Below are positions 51,894-59,735 of a stretch of DNA of 64,000 nt, in pieces. A model generated the notes under the pieces. That model did not search any database. It saw nothing but the letters and a program-made list of their open reading frames with translations, and had not been told where the DNA came from. How positions within the stretch are numbered: the stretch's first letter is position 1; each line of letters begins with the position of its first letter. The DNA is from Paracidovorax wautersii (GTDB lineage: Bacteria; Pseudomonadota; Gammaproteobacteria; Burkholderiales; Burkholderiaceae_C): assembly GCF_900113035.1 (NCBI RefSeq), contig NZ_FONX01000001.1, forward strand, positions 416,616-480,615. Reading direction: 5' to 3'. The position numbers and the translations under genes were made by a program.

Positions 51894-52874
51894 ATGGCTG
51901 TGAATCACCAGCCGCGGATGCTTCAATGGCAGACCAGGGACGCAGACGAGGCAAGGCAGATGATGTCTGCAGCCTACTCACGGATCAAGACGATCGCCGC
52001 GCTGTCGAACGGGCTGGACATGGGCGTTTCCGGAGCCGCCGTCGGCGGACTCAGCGTGGCGAGCCTGTCCACCGATTCGGGCTTCGATCTGCATGCCACC
52101 GAAACCTTCGATGCCTACCACGTATGCTCCGCGTCCCAGGGCCGGATACTGCAGTTCGATCGTGGCGAGGTGAACCCGATACAGGCCGATGGCGCGATCT
52201 ACCTGCTGGATTCGTACGCGGTGACGCGCTCCATCTTCGAAGAGCGCTCGCGGACCGTGGGCATTTCCATCGCAACGGAAACCTTGCATGCCGCGTTGTC
52301 CGAACTGATCGAGGCACCGGTGGTCTCCCGGGTCCGTTTCACGTTGCGCGTCGAACGCGATGCCCCCGTCTTCCGCAGCCTATTCCTCATGGGCCAGGCT
52401 CTTCAGGAGGGCATGACGGGTGCCGCGCCGCTGGCCACGGCACCAGTGGCGTCCACGAGCCTGAGAGAGTCGATGATCCAGCTGCTGCTGCACGGCACCT
52501 CGCACAGCTACAGCGAAGTCCTCGGGCAGCAGCGCGTTCCCGCCCTGCTGCCAAGGCAGGTGCGGCGCGCGATGGAGTACATGCAGGCGCACGCGCACCA
52601 GCCTCTCACCGTCAGAGAAATCGCCGCCGCCGCAGAGGTGAGCACGCGCGCGCTGCAGTTGTCGTTCCAGCGCTTCAACCAAACCAGCCCGCTGCAGTAT
52701 CTGCGCCAGCTGCGGCTGAAGGGCGCGCGGCGGGACATGCTGGACCCTGGCCAGCCCTTGAGCATCTCGGCCATCGCACTGAACTGGGGCTTTTCGCACA
52801 TGGGCCTGTTCGCCCTGCAGTACCGGGCGGCGTACGGCGAGCTCCCCCGGGAGACGATCGCACAGCGGCGATAG
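51894..52874 (+). CDS. AraC-family transcriptional regulator
   Basis: A 326-residue regulator with an AraC-ligand-binding-like N-terminal part and a C-terminal double HTH (about 225-320): MEYMQAHAHQPLTVREIAAA, VSTRALQLSFQRFNQTSPL, then YLRQLRLKGARRDML and the second HTH with IALNWGFSHMGLFALQYRAAYGELP. It lies 77 bp after the Aer gene on the same strand with similar relaxed codon use, so the two may have come in together. Target unknown. Confidence 0.85.
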   Translation: MAVNHQPRMLQWQTRDADEARQMMSAAYSRIKTIAALSNGLDMGVSGAAVGGLSVASLSTDSGFDLHATETFDAYHVCSASQGRILQFDRGEVNPIQADGAIYLLDSYAVTRSIFEERSRTVGISIATETLHAALSELIEAPVVSRVRFTLRVERDAPVFRSLFLMGQALQEGMTGAAPLATAPVASTSLRESMIQLLLHGTSHSYSEVLGQQRVPALLPRQVRRAMEYMQAHAHQPLTVREIAAAAEVSTRALQLSFQRFNQTSPLQYLRQLRLKGARRDMLDPGQPLSISAIALNWGFSHMGLFALQYRAAYGELPRETIAQRR

Positions 52875-52942
52875 GCGGCGGCGGAGCGATAACATCGCCC
52901 ACTTTCGCCCATTCCGCCTGCCTTCCACCGCTTCGCACGCAC

Positions 52943-53656
52943 ATGACAAACGCCACCGAATTCGCCCCCGACCTCAACGTACAGGGCATCCAGCCGCCCC
53001 TGCGCCTCGCGGATTTCAAGCTGATCGCCTTCGACATGGATTCCACGCTGATCAACATCGAGTGCGTGGACGAGATCGCCGACGCGGCCGGCCGCAAGGC
53101 CGAGGTCGCCGCCATCACCGAGGCCGCCATGCAGGGCGTGATCACCGACTACAAGGAAAGCCTGCGCCAGCGCGTGGCCCTGCTGCGCGGCGTGAGCGTG
53201 GAGCACATGCAGCAGGTCCTGCGCGACCGCCTGCGCTTCAACCCCGGCGCGCGCGAGCTCATCGCCGCGGCCAAGGCCGCGGGCCTCACCACGCTGCTGG
53301 TCTCGGGCGGCTTCACGTTCTTCTCCGACCATGTCAAGGCAGGCCTGGGCATCGACCTGGCCCGCGCCAACGTGCTGGAGATGGAAGGGGGCCAGCTCAC
53401 CGGCCGCCTGGTGGACCAGCCCTGGGGCGACATCTGCGACGGCGCGGAAAAGCGCCGCACGCTGCTGGAAGTGGCCTCGCTCATGGGCATCTCGCCCTCG
53501 CAGGCCATCGCTGTGGGCGACGGCGCCAACGACCTGCCCATGATGGGCGTGGCCGGCCTCTCCGTCGCCTACCACGCCAAGCCGGCCGTGCGCGCGCAGG
53601 CCAAGGTGGCGATCAACGAGGGCGGGCTGGACCGGCTACTGGAAGTGCTGAGCTGA
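52943..53656 (+). CDS. serB: Phosphoserine phosphatase
   Basis: A 237-residue HAD phosphatase, the last step of serine synthesis. Motif I is AFDMDSTLINIECVDE with nucleophile Asp31 and acid Asp33; motif II is in LVSGGFTFFSDHV near 112-124; motif III/IV are in AEKRRTLLEVA and GDGANDLPMMGVAG near 190-203. It lacks the N-terminal ACT domain of longer SerB proteins. The stop codon lies in the first unit of a 13-bp tandem repeat. Confidence 0.93.
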   Translation: MTNATEFAPDLNVQGIQPPLRLADFKLIAFDMDSTLINIECVDEIADAAGRKAEVAAITEAAMQGVITDYKESLRQRVALLRGVSVEHMQQVLRDRLRFNPGARELIAAAKAAGLTTLLVSGGFTFFSDHVKAGLGIDLARANVLEMEGGQLTGRLVDQPWGDICDGAEKRRTLLEVASLMGISPSQAIAVGDGANDLPMMGVAGLSVAYHAKPAVRAQAKVAINEGGLDRLLEVLS

Positions 53657-53706
53657 AGTGCTGAGCTGAAGTGCTGCGCGGAGGTGCGGCGCGGAGGGGC
53701 GGCGCA
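53642..53706 (+). repeat. Five tandem 13-bp units at the serB 3' end
   Basis: Unit 1 and unit 2 are identical (GAAGTGCTGAGCT), followed by GAAGTGCTGCGCG, GAGGTGCGGCGCG and GAGGGGCGGCGCA. The first unit is the last serB codons, so the repeat grew from the gene end into the intergenic region. Confidence 0.8.
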
Positions 53707-53714
53707 GCCGAATC

Positions 53715-53770
53715 ACTATTGATTTGATAGCAAATACCGCAGGCTGCACGCGCGCTGCAGCGGTATTTTA
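53715..53770 (+). repeat. Dispersed repeat, copy 7
   Basis: CTATTGATTTGATAGCAAATA then GCAGGCTGC and GCGCGCTGCAGCGGTATTTT. It directly follows the 13-bp tandem repeat and precedes the metQ leader. Confidence 0.7.
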
Positions 53771-53790
53771 TCTAGAGGTTGGGCCACCGC

Positions 53791-53859
53791 GCGGGCCACA
53801 CCAACGCAGCATAAGAACCTGCTGCGTTATATCAATATGAAAATTAAAACGTGGCCCGC
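53791..53859 (+). promoter_or_regulatory. Nested hairpin in the metQ upstream region
   Basis: A perfect 9-bp outer stem (GCGGGCCAC at 53791-53799, GTGGCCCGC at 53851-53859) encloses a perfect 9-bp inner stem (AACGCAGCA at 53803-53811, TGCTGCGTT at 53820-53828) and an AT-rich arm. It ends 53 bp before the metQ start. It could be an RNA control element or a protein-binding DNA palindrome; it matches no methionine riboswitch I know. Confidence 0.45.
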
Positions 53860-53912
53860 ACCGTTTTGGGGATTTAGACTCGCTGCATCTCTAGCCTGAA
53901 AGTGAAGCAGTC

Positions 53913-54704
53913 ATGTTCCTGAAGAAAGCCCTCTCCACCCTCGCGCTGGCCACGCTCGCCCTGAGCTCGCACGCCGCCGACGTGGTGCTCAAGGTCGCCG
54001 CGTCCGCCGTGCCGCACGCCGAGATCCTGAACTTCGTCAAACCCCAGCTCAAGGCTCAGGGCGTCGATCTGCAGGTGCGCGAATTCAGCGACTACATCCA
54101 GCCCAATGCCGCGGTGGAAGACAAGCAGCTGGACGCCAACTTCTTCCAGCACCAGCCCTATCTGGACAGCTACAACAAGGACCGCAAGAGCAGCATCGTC
54201 GCCGTGCCCGGCGGCAAGGTGCATGTGGAGCCCTTCGGCGCCTACTCCAAGAAGATCAAGTCGATCAGCGAGCTGAAGGACGGCGCCACCATCGCCATCC
54301 CCAACGATCCGTCGAACGCCGGCCGCGCGCTGCTCTTGCTGCAAAAGCAGGGCCTGATCACGCTCAAGGACCCGCGCGTCATCACGTCCACGCCCATCGA
54401 CATCGTGAAGAACACCAAGAAGCTGAAGTTCCGCGAACTCGAAGCCGCCCTGCTGCCCCGCGCGCTGGACGACGTGGACCTGGCTCTGATCAACACCAAC
54501 TACGCCATCGAAGCCAAGCTCAACCCGACCAAGGATGCGCTGTTCATCGAATCGGCCGATTCGCCCTACGCCAACTTCGTGGCCGCCCGCCGGGACCGCA
54601 TCAACGACCCCGCCATCCAGAAGCTGGTGAAGGCGCTGCACACGCCCGAAGTGAAGAAGTTCATCGAAGAGAAGTACAAGGGCGCCATCGTCCCGGCGTT
54701 CTGA
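53913..54704 (+). CDS. metQ: MetQ/NlpA family ABC transporter substrate-binding protein
   Basis: A 263-residue periplasmic binding protein for D/L-methionine. Signal peptide ALSTLALATLALSSHAAD; no lipobox Cys, unlike E. coli MetQ, so it is probably soluble in the periplasm. The mature protein begins DVVLKVAASAVPHAEILNFV and has NFFQHQPYLDSYNKD near 67-81 and AIPNDPSNAGRALLLLQ near 128-144, typical of the family. The metN and metI genes are not adjacent, so it works with a transporter encoded elsewhere. A nested hairpin lies in the upstream region. Confidence 0.9.
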   Translation: MFLKKALSTLALATLALSSHAADVVLKVAASAVPHAEILNFVKPQLKAQGVDLQVREFSDYIQPNAAVEDKQLDANFFQHQPYLDSYNKDRKSSIVAVPGGKVHVEPFGAYSKKIKSISELKDGATIAIPNDPSNAGRALLLLQKQGLITLKDPRVITSTPIDIVKNTKKLKFRELEAALLPRALDDVDLALINTNYAIEAKLNPTKDALFIESADSPYANFVAARRDRINDPAIQKLVKALHTPEVKKFIEEKYKGAIVPAF

Positions 54705-54726
54705 GTGCCCTGCGGCGCGCCTCCTC

Positions 54727-55062
54727 TCAGCCGCCCAGCGGCGGGGAGGCCGCACCGATGCGCCCGTATTCCATGGGCAGCTTGACGTAGAAGACCGTGA
54801 CCGGCTCCCGGGCCAGCGCAGCCAGGAGCCGTTCGGCCACCGCCTCGGTGGCCGAAACGGTGACCATCACGGGTTGCTCGGCCAGATCGAACAGATGGGT
54901 CGAATGCATGCGGCCCGCCTCGCCGAAGCCTTCGGCAGCCCCCAGCAGGCTGCCGCCCATGGCGCCCTGCTCCTTGGCGAACTGCAGCAGCCAGTCGCCC
55001 AAGGGAGTGTGGCCATGCCGATGCTCCTGCTCGGCGAAGAACGTGATCTGATAACCCTTCAT
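54727..55062 (-). CDS. DUF190 (PII-like) family protein
   Basis: A 111-residue protein that matches DUF190/UPF0166: MKGYQITFFAEQEHRHGHTP at the start, then GGSLLGAAEGFGEAGRMHS near 37-55 and PVTVFYVKLPMEYGRIG at the end. The fold is ferredoxin-like, similar to PII signalling proteins. These genes often sit next to crcB (fluoride channel), which is not present here. It is convergent with metQ. Role unknown. Confidence 0.82.
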   Translation of the reverse strand: MKGYQITFFAEQEHRHGHTPLGDWLLQFAKEQGAMGGSLLGAAEGFGEAGRMHSTHLFDLAEQPVMVTVSATEAVAERLLAALAREPVTVFYVKLPMEYGRIGAASPPLGG

Positions 55063-55155
55063 GGCGGATTCCCTGTCTGGCTGCGTGAAGGACCGAAGCA
55101 TACGGCGGCCCCGGTCTCTGCCGACGCATCCAGGCCAGGCGCACTGCTTGCTGCT

Positions 55156-55806
55156 TCAGTCGGCGCCGGCCAGCCCGCTCGCCACCCACCAGGCCAGCGC
55201 GAACATCATGGTGCCCGTCAGCGCATCCAGCCAGCGCCAGGCCCGCGGATTGGCGAACACGCCCTGCAGCTGGCGCCCGGCCACGGCCAGCAGCACGAAC
55301 CACAGCAGGCTGGCGCAGGTGGCACCGGCCACGAAGACCCATTTCAGCCCTCCGTCCTGCCGCGCGCCGATGGAGCCGATCAGCACCAGCGTGTCCAGAT
55401 AGACATGCGGGTTCAGCAGGGTGATGACGGCCAGCGCCCCCAGCACGCCCATCACGCCGCGCTCCGCCCGGCCGCTCACCTGCAGGCCCGCCTGCGGCGC
55501 GAACAGCGCGCGGTTCCAGGCGAAGGCGCCATAGGCGAAGAGGAACACGGCGCCGCCCAGCGTGAGGTAGTGGGCCAGCACGGGCGAATCGCCCAGCAGC
55601 TGCGCCATGCCCGCCACGCCCAGGCCGATCAGCACCGCGTCGCTCAGCACGCACCAGAGCACGCAGGCCTGCACGTGCCGCCCCTGCACGGCCTGCCGCA
55701 GCACGTAGAGGTTCTGCGCGCCGATGGACACGATGAGCGACAGGCACACCGTGAAGCCGGCCAGCCACGAGGCAGAGAGAGAAGAGGAAGAGGAATCGGT
55801 CCACAT
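55156..55806 (-). CDS. argO: LysE/ArgO family amino acid exporter
   Basis: A 216-residue inner membrane protein with about six helices, starting at the ATG at 55806. The N-terminal helix (WLAGFTVCLSLIVSIGAQNL) carries the family motif GAQNLYVLRQ. NPHVYLDTLVLIGSIG near 125-140 is the hallmark of LysE/ArgO. It exports arginine or lysine and is activated by ArgP, whose gene is divergent, with a palindromic operator between. The name argO rather than lysE is a choice. Confidence 0.88.
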   Translation of the reverse strand: MWTDSSSSSLSASWLAGFTVCLSLIVSIGAQNLYVLRQAVQGRHVQACVLWCVLSDAVLIGLGVAGMAQLLGDSPVLAHYLTLGGAVFLFAYGAFAWNRALFAPQAGLQVSGRAERGVMGVLGALAVITLLNPHVYLDTLVLIGSIGARQDGGLKWVFVAGATCASLLWFVLLAVAGRQLQGVFANPRAWRWLDALTGTMMFALAWWVASGLAGAD

Positions 55807-55831
55807 GCGGTCGATTGTCAAAACGCGCCGC

Positions 55832-55849
55832 ATTTAAGTAAACTTAAAT
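55832..55849. promoter_or_regulatory. ArgP operator candidate
   Basis: ATTTAAG and CTTAAAT form a perfect 7-bp inverted repeat around TAAA, in the 70-bp gap between argO and argP. It fits the T-N11-A LysR rule and resembles the LysG/ArgP box. Confidence 0.65.
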
Positions 55850-55876
55850 CCTCTAACCAATATGAAGCAAAACTGA

Positions 55877-56785
55877 ATGCTCGACTACGCCGGACTGGAG
55901 GCCCTCGCCGCAGTGGTGCGCGAAGGCAGCTTCGAGCGCGCGGCGCGCAAGCTGCACGTCACGCCCTCGGCGATCTCGCAGCGCGTCAAGCAGCTGGAAG
56001 AGCGCGTGGGCCAGGTGCTGGTGCTGCGCGGCACGCCCTGCACCGGCACCGATGCGGGCCGGCGCCTCTGCCTGCATGTGGAGCAGGTCGCGCTGCTGGA
56101 AAACGAGCTGCGCCGCAGCAACCCCAGCCTGATGCCCGACCGCGACGCGCCCGCGCCGGCCTTGAAGCTGGCGGTGAATTCCGATTCGCTCTCCACCTGG
56201 TTCATGGATGCCATGCGCGCCTTCACGGCCGGCGGCAACGAGCTGCTGGACATCCGCATCGACGACCAGGAGCACACGGCCCAGCGCCTGCGCGAGGGCG
56301 AGGTGCTGGCCGCTGTCACCGCCACCGGCACGGCGATCGCCGGCTGCAACACCTGGCCGCTGGGCACCATGCGCTACGTGGCGACGGCCAGCCCCGCCTT
56401 CTTGGCGCGGCACTTTCCGCAGGGCCCCACGCCGCAGGCGCTGGCCGATGCGCCCATGATGGCCTACGGCCGCCAGGACCGGCTGCAGGACCAGTGGATG
56501 CAGCAGCACGGCATGGTCCTGCCGCGCCGGCACCCGCCGCGCCACTTCCTGCCCAGCAACTTCGCCTACCTGCGCGCCTGCGAATCAGGCATGGGCTGGG
56601 GCATGCACCCCACGGTGATGATCGCCGAGCAGCTGGCGCAGGGCGTGCTGGTGGATTTCGCCCCCGGCCTGACGCTGGACGTGCCCATGTACTGGGCCCA
56701 CCCGCGCAACGCCCAGGCAGGGCTGGAGCGGCTCACGCAATGCGTGATGGCCGCCGCGCACGACTGGCTGGGAGACGCCGAATGA
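55877..56785 (+). CDS. argP: LysR-family regulator ArgP
   Basis: A 302-residue LysR regulator of the ArgP/LysG group. The HTH is at 3-62 (GLEALAAVVREGSFERAARK, LHVTPSAISQRVKQLEERVG), and the ligand domain includes LKLAVNSDSLSTWFMDAM, characteristic of this group. It senses Arg or Lys and controls the divergent exporter. Its stop overlaps the start of the truncated hemoglobin gene (ATGA). Confidence 0.9.
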   Translation: MLDYAGLEALAAVVREGSFERAARKLHVTPSAISQRVKQLEERVGQVLVLRGTPCTGTDAGRRLCLHVEQVALLENELRRSNPSLMPDRDAPAPALKLAVNSDSLSTWFMDAMRAFTAGGNELLDIRIDDQEHTAQRLREGEVLAAVTATGTAIAGCNTWPLGTMRYVATASPAFLARHFPQGPTPQALADAPMMAYGRQDRLQDQWMQQHGMVLPRRHPPRHFLPSNFAYLRACESGMGWGMHPTVMIAEQLAQGVLVDFAPGLTLDVPMYWAHPRNAQAGLERLTQCVMAAAHDWLGDAE

Positions 56786-57225
56786 CTGCCGATGCAACCC
56801 ATGGCCTGATCGCCACGCCCGATGCCGAGAGCATCACCCGCCTGGTCCACGGCTTCTATGCCGAGGTGCGGCGCGACCCGCTGCTGGGCCCGGTCTTCGA
56901 GGCCGCGCTGCACGGCCGCTGGGAGCCGCACCTGCAGCGCATGGTGGATTTCTGGAGCACCGTGGCGCTGGGCGCGCGCAGCTACCGCGGCAACGTGCTG
57001 GCCAGCCACCGGCCGCTGCAGGGCGTGACGCCCGCGCACTTCGCGGCCTGGGTGCGGCTCTGGGGCGAGCACACCAGCCGCCTCTTCGTGCCGGACGTGG
57101 CGCTTTCGCTGCAGCAGGCTGCGCACGGCGTGGCGCGCAACCTGTTCCGCGCGCTCATCGGGCGGCTGCCGGATTTCGCGCTGGAGAGCGACCAGGAACA
57201 CGGACGCGAGCACGGCCACGGCTGA
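56782..57225 (+). CDS. Group III truncated hemoglobin
   Basis: A 147-residue protein of the truncated hemoglobin group III. The 2/2 globin core is visible: ITRLVHGFYAEVRRDPLLGP near 18-37, then RMVDFWSTVALGARSYRGN, and PAHFAAWVRLWGEHTSRLF near 83-101 with the His/Trp region of the heme pocket. The tail is rich in His (EHGREHGHG). Members may bind oxygen, NO or handle peroxide. Overlap with argP suggests co-transcription, an unusual pairing. Confidence 0.85.
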   Translation: MTADATHGLIATPDAESITRLVHGFYAEVRRDPLLGPVFEAALHGRWEPHLQRMVDFWSTVALGARSYRGNVLASHRPLQGVTPAHFAAWVRLWGEHTSRLFVPDVALSLQQAAHGVARNLFRALIGRLPDFALESDQEHGREHGHG

Positions 57226-57251
57226 CCGGGCGCGCTGGCGCCACGGCGCTG

Positions 57252-57521
57252 AGAACGTGTTCACGATCTCGCAGGGGATCGCGTTGGAGCGCAATCGGGA
57301 TGAGTGGAAGCTTCGGATGCGCCGCATGGGCTCATGCCCATGCAAGCAGCCGGGGCGTCCAATCGCCCGATTTCGCTCCAACCCGAAGGGCAGCGGTGTG
57401 GGCGGGCGGTCTGCGGCGTTGCGGCGCTTGTGGATAGCCATGCTATCCACCGCGCACCGCGCCTTGCATCCCATCCCGCCCGCACCGCTGCGCGACCCCT
57501 GGGAGATCGTGAACACGTTCT
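57252..57521 (+). mobile_element. MITE-like palindromic element, copy A (270 bp)
   Basis: Perfect 19-bp terminal inverted repeats (AGAACGTGTTCACGATCTC) that extend to about 26 bp with one mismatch. Inside are two arms. Arm 1 pairs 57283-57299 with 57366-57382 and holds a perfect 8-bp hairpin at 57324-57343. Arm 2 pairs 57390-57406 with 57475-57491 and holds a perfect 9-bp hairpin at 57430-57450. No transposase; an 88-codon open frame spans the element. No clear target duplication. It lies between the convergent ends of the hemoglobin and DUF3820 genes. Confidence 0.8.
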
Positions 57522-57529
57522 GAGGGCGC

Positions 57530-57763
57530 TCAGCCGCCGCGCGATCCGCCCCGGGCCGCGCGCAGCGGCGCCAGCAGATCGCCCAGGCCGTTGTGGTCGA
57601 TCTCGTGCATCAGCGCCAGCAGGCGGCCGATGTCGCCGGACGGAAAGCCCTCGCGGGCGAACCAGTTCAGGTAGTTGCCCGGCAGATCGGCGATCGCCGT
57701 GCCCTTGTGCTTGCCGAAGGGCATGGTCACCGTGAAAAGGCGTTCGAGCTGTGCGGGGTCCAT
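57530..57763 (-). CDS. DUF3820 family protein
   Basis: A 77-residue small protein with the DUF3820 signature: MPFGKHKGTAIADLPGNYLN near 14-33, then WFAREGFPSGDIGRLL and MHEIDHNGL. The motif of a glycine-lysine loop with KHKG recalls a nucleic-acid or nucleotide-binding turn, but no function is established. It follows yciH by 8 bp on the same strand; the palindromic element begins 8 bp after its stop. Confidence 0.82.
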   Translation of the reverse strand: MDPAQLERLFTVTMPFGKHKGTAIADLPGNYLNWFAREGFPSGDIGRLLALMHEIDHNGLGDLLAPLRAARGGSRGG

Positions 57764-57771
57764 GGAACGGC

Positions 57772-58137
57772 TCAGCCCCCTGCCCGCTTGACCGTGTGGC
57801 CCTGCGCCTTGAGCGCCTGCATCACGCGCTCCACATGGTCGCCCTGCACCTCGATCACGCCGTCCTTGACGGTGCCACCCGTGCCGCAGGCGGCCTTGAG
57901 CTGCTTGCCCAGCTGCGCCAGCTCGGCCGCCGGCAAGGCCACGCCCTTGACCAGCGTCACCGCCTTGCCGCCCCGGCCCTTGGTCTCGCGCGACACGCGC
58001 ACGATGCCGTCGCCCGCCGGCACCGCCGCGGCCCGTGCGGCAGCGCAGGCGCATTGCGCCACGGGCTGGCGGCAGTCGGGGCACATGCGGCCGGATTCGG
58101 TGGAATAGACGAGGCTGCCCAGATCGCTCAGGCGCAT
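57772..58137 (-). CDS. yciH: Translation initiation factor SUI1-like protein YciH
   Basis: A 121-residue protein. The C-terminal SUI1/eIF1 fold is clear: VRVSRETKGRGGKAVTLVKG near 47-66, KQLKAACGTGGTVKDGVIEV near 78-97 and the end HVERVMQALKAQGHTVKRAG. The N terminus has a four-Cys cluster (CPDC near 19-22, CAC near 29-31) that could bind zinc. E. coli YciH acts in initiation fidelity and is not essential. It heads a two-gene unit with the DUF3820 gene and is divergent from the DEAD-box gene. Confidence 0.9.
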   Translation of the reverse strand: MRLSDLGSLVYSTESGRMCPDCRQPVAQCACAAARAAAVPAGDGIVRVSRETKGRGGKAVTLVKGVALPAAELAQLGKQLKAACGTGGTVKDGVIEVQGDHVERVMQALKAQGHTVKRAGG

Positions 58138-58329
58138 GGCAGAAGGCTCCAGAAAAACAGAGGGGAAGGGACGAGGCGGGCAGGTGGGCATGCAAACCCG
58201 GAAGGGCCCGATTATCCCGGCGCCCGGGCCATGCCCCACAATCGCGGCTTCGTTCCCACATGCCTTCGCACCCGGCGCATACGGCCTTTTCTGCCGCGCT
58301 GCGGTCGCCCGGCTCTCGTCTGCCTGCCC

Positions 58330-59703
58330 ATGCCCTTTGCCGCCCTCGGCCTCTCTCCTGCCCTCGTCCACGCCGCCAATGCCCTGGGCTTTACCGCGCC
58401 CACGCCCATCCAGGCCGAGGCCATTCCCGCCGTGCTCCAGGGCCGCGACCTGCTGGGCTGCGCGCAGACCGGCTCCGGCAAGACCGCCGCCTTCGGCCTG
58501 CCACTGCTGCAGCAACTGCTGCCCCAGGCGCAGATGGCCACCCCCGGCCACGGCCCGCGCCGCCTGCGCGCCCTGGTGCTGGTGCCCACGCGGGAGCTGG
58601 CCGCCCAGGTGGGCGATGTGCTGCGTGAACTGGCGGGCCACCTGCCCGGCCAGGCGCTCAAGGTGGCCGTCGCCTTCGGCGGCGTGTCGATCAACCCGCA
58701 GATGATGGCGCTGCGCGGCGGCGCCGACGTGATGGTGGCCACGCCCGGCCGGCTGCTCGATCTGGTGGACCACAACGCCCTCTCGCTCGCGCAGGTCAGC
58801 ACCCTGGTGCTGGACGAGGCCGACCGACTGCTGGACCTGGGCTTTGCCGACGAGCTGCAGCGCGTGCTGGCCCTGCTGCCCGCACGGCGCCAGAACCTGC
58901 TGTTCTCGGCCACCTTCCCGGCCGGCGTCGCCACGCTGGCCGAGGGCTTGCTGCGCGGCCCCCTGCGCATCGACGTGCCGCAGGCGCCCGAAACCGCCCC
59001 CGACATCGCCCAGCGCGCCATCGCGGTCGAAGCCGCCCGCCGCACGCAGCTGCTCAAGCAACTGCTCAAGGACGAAGCCGGCTGGAGCCGCGTGCTGGTC
59101 TTCGTCGCCACGCAATACGCGGCCGAGCACGTGGCGGAAAAGCTCTACAAGGCGGGCATCTACGCGTCGCCCTTCCACGGCGGGCTGAGCCAGGGCACGC
59201 GCCGGCAGGTGCTGCAGGAATTCAAGGACGAGCGCTGGCAGGTGGTGGTGACCACGGACCTGGCGGCGCGCGGCATCGACATCGCCGGGCTGCCGGCCGT
59301 CGTGAACTACGACCTGCCGCGCGCCGCGGCCGACTACGTCCACCGCATCGGCCGCACGGGCCGGGCGGGCGCGAGCGGCACGGCGGTGAGCTTCGTCACG
59401 CCCGAAACGGCGCCGCACTGGCGGCTGCTCGCCAAGCGGCACGGGCTGCTGGCGCTGCCGGTGGAACAGATCGCGGGATTCGAGGTGGCGCTGGAGCCGG
59501 CTGCCACCGCCACGCCAGACGCGGCTGCGGGCGATGCCGGCGCTGATACCGACGCTGCGGCCCAGGCAGCCCAGCGCCCCGGCAAGCTGCCACCCGGCAC
59601 AGGCGGCATCAAGGGCAAGCGCCCGAGCAAGAAGGACAAGCTGCGCGCGGCAGCTGCTGCCGCCGCCCAGGCCGGCGGCACCGGCAAGCCCGCAGCGGAT
59701 TGA
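58330..59703 (+). CDS. DEAD-box RNA helicase (RhlE-like)
   Basis: A 457-residue helicase. The Q motif is GFTAPTPIQ at 20-28, motif I AQTGSGKT at 45-52, Ia PTRELAAQV, Ib TPGRLLD, II VLDEADRLLDLGF, III SATFP, and in domain 2 FVATQ, TTDLAARGIDIAGL and HRIGRTGRAG. The C-terminal tail is basic and Ala-rich, ending GTGKPAAD. Such proteins unwind RNA in ribosome assembly and cold adaptation. Unlike many RhlE proteins the N-terminal F-x-F is replaced by MPFAALGLSP. It is bracketed, with yciH and DUF3820, by two inverted palindromic elements. Confidence 0.9.
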   Translation: MPFAALGLSPALVHAANALGFTAPTPIQAEAIPAVLQGRDLLGCAQTGSGKTAAFGLPLLQQLLPQAQMATPGHGPRRLRALVLVPTRELAAQVGDVLRELAGHLPGQALKVAVAFGGVSINPQMMALRGGADVMVATPGRLLDLVDHNALSLAQVSTLVLDEADRLLDLGFADELQRVLALLPARRQNLLFSATFPAGVATLAEGLLRGPLRIDVPQAPETAPDIAQRAIAVEAARRTQLLKQLLKDEAGWSRVLVFVATQYAAEHVAEKLYKAGIYASPFHGGLSQGTRRQVLQEFKDERWQVVVTTDLAARGIDIAGLPAVVNYDLPRAAADYVHRIGRTGRAGASGTAVSFVTPETAPHWRLLAKRHGLLALPVEQIAGFEVALEPAATATPDAAAGDAGADTDAAAQAAQRPGKLPPGTGGIKGKRPSKKDKLRAAAAAAAQAGGTGKPAAD

Positions 59704-59735
59704 GGCCGGCGGGCCTGCCGGCCATTCGGTCTGTG

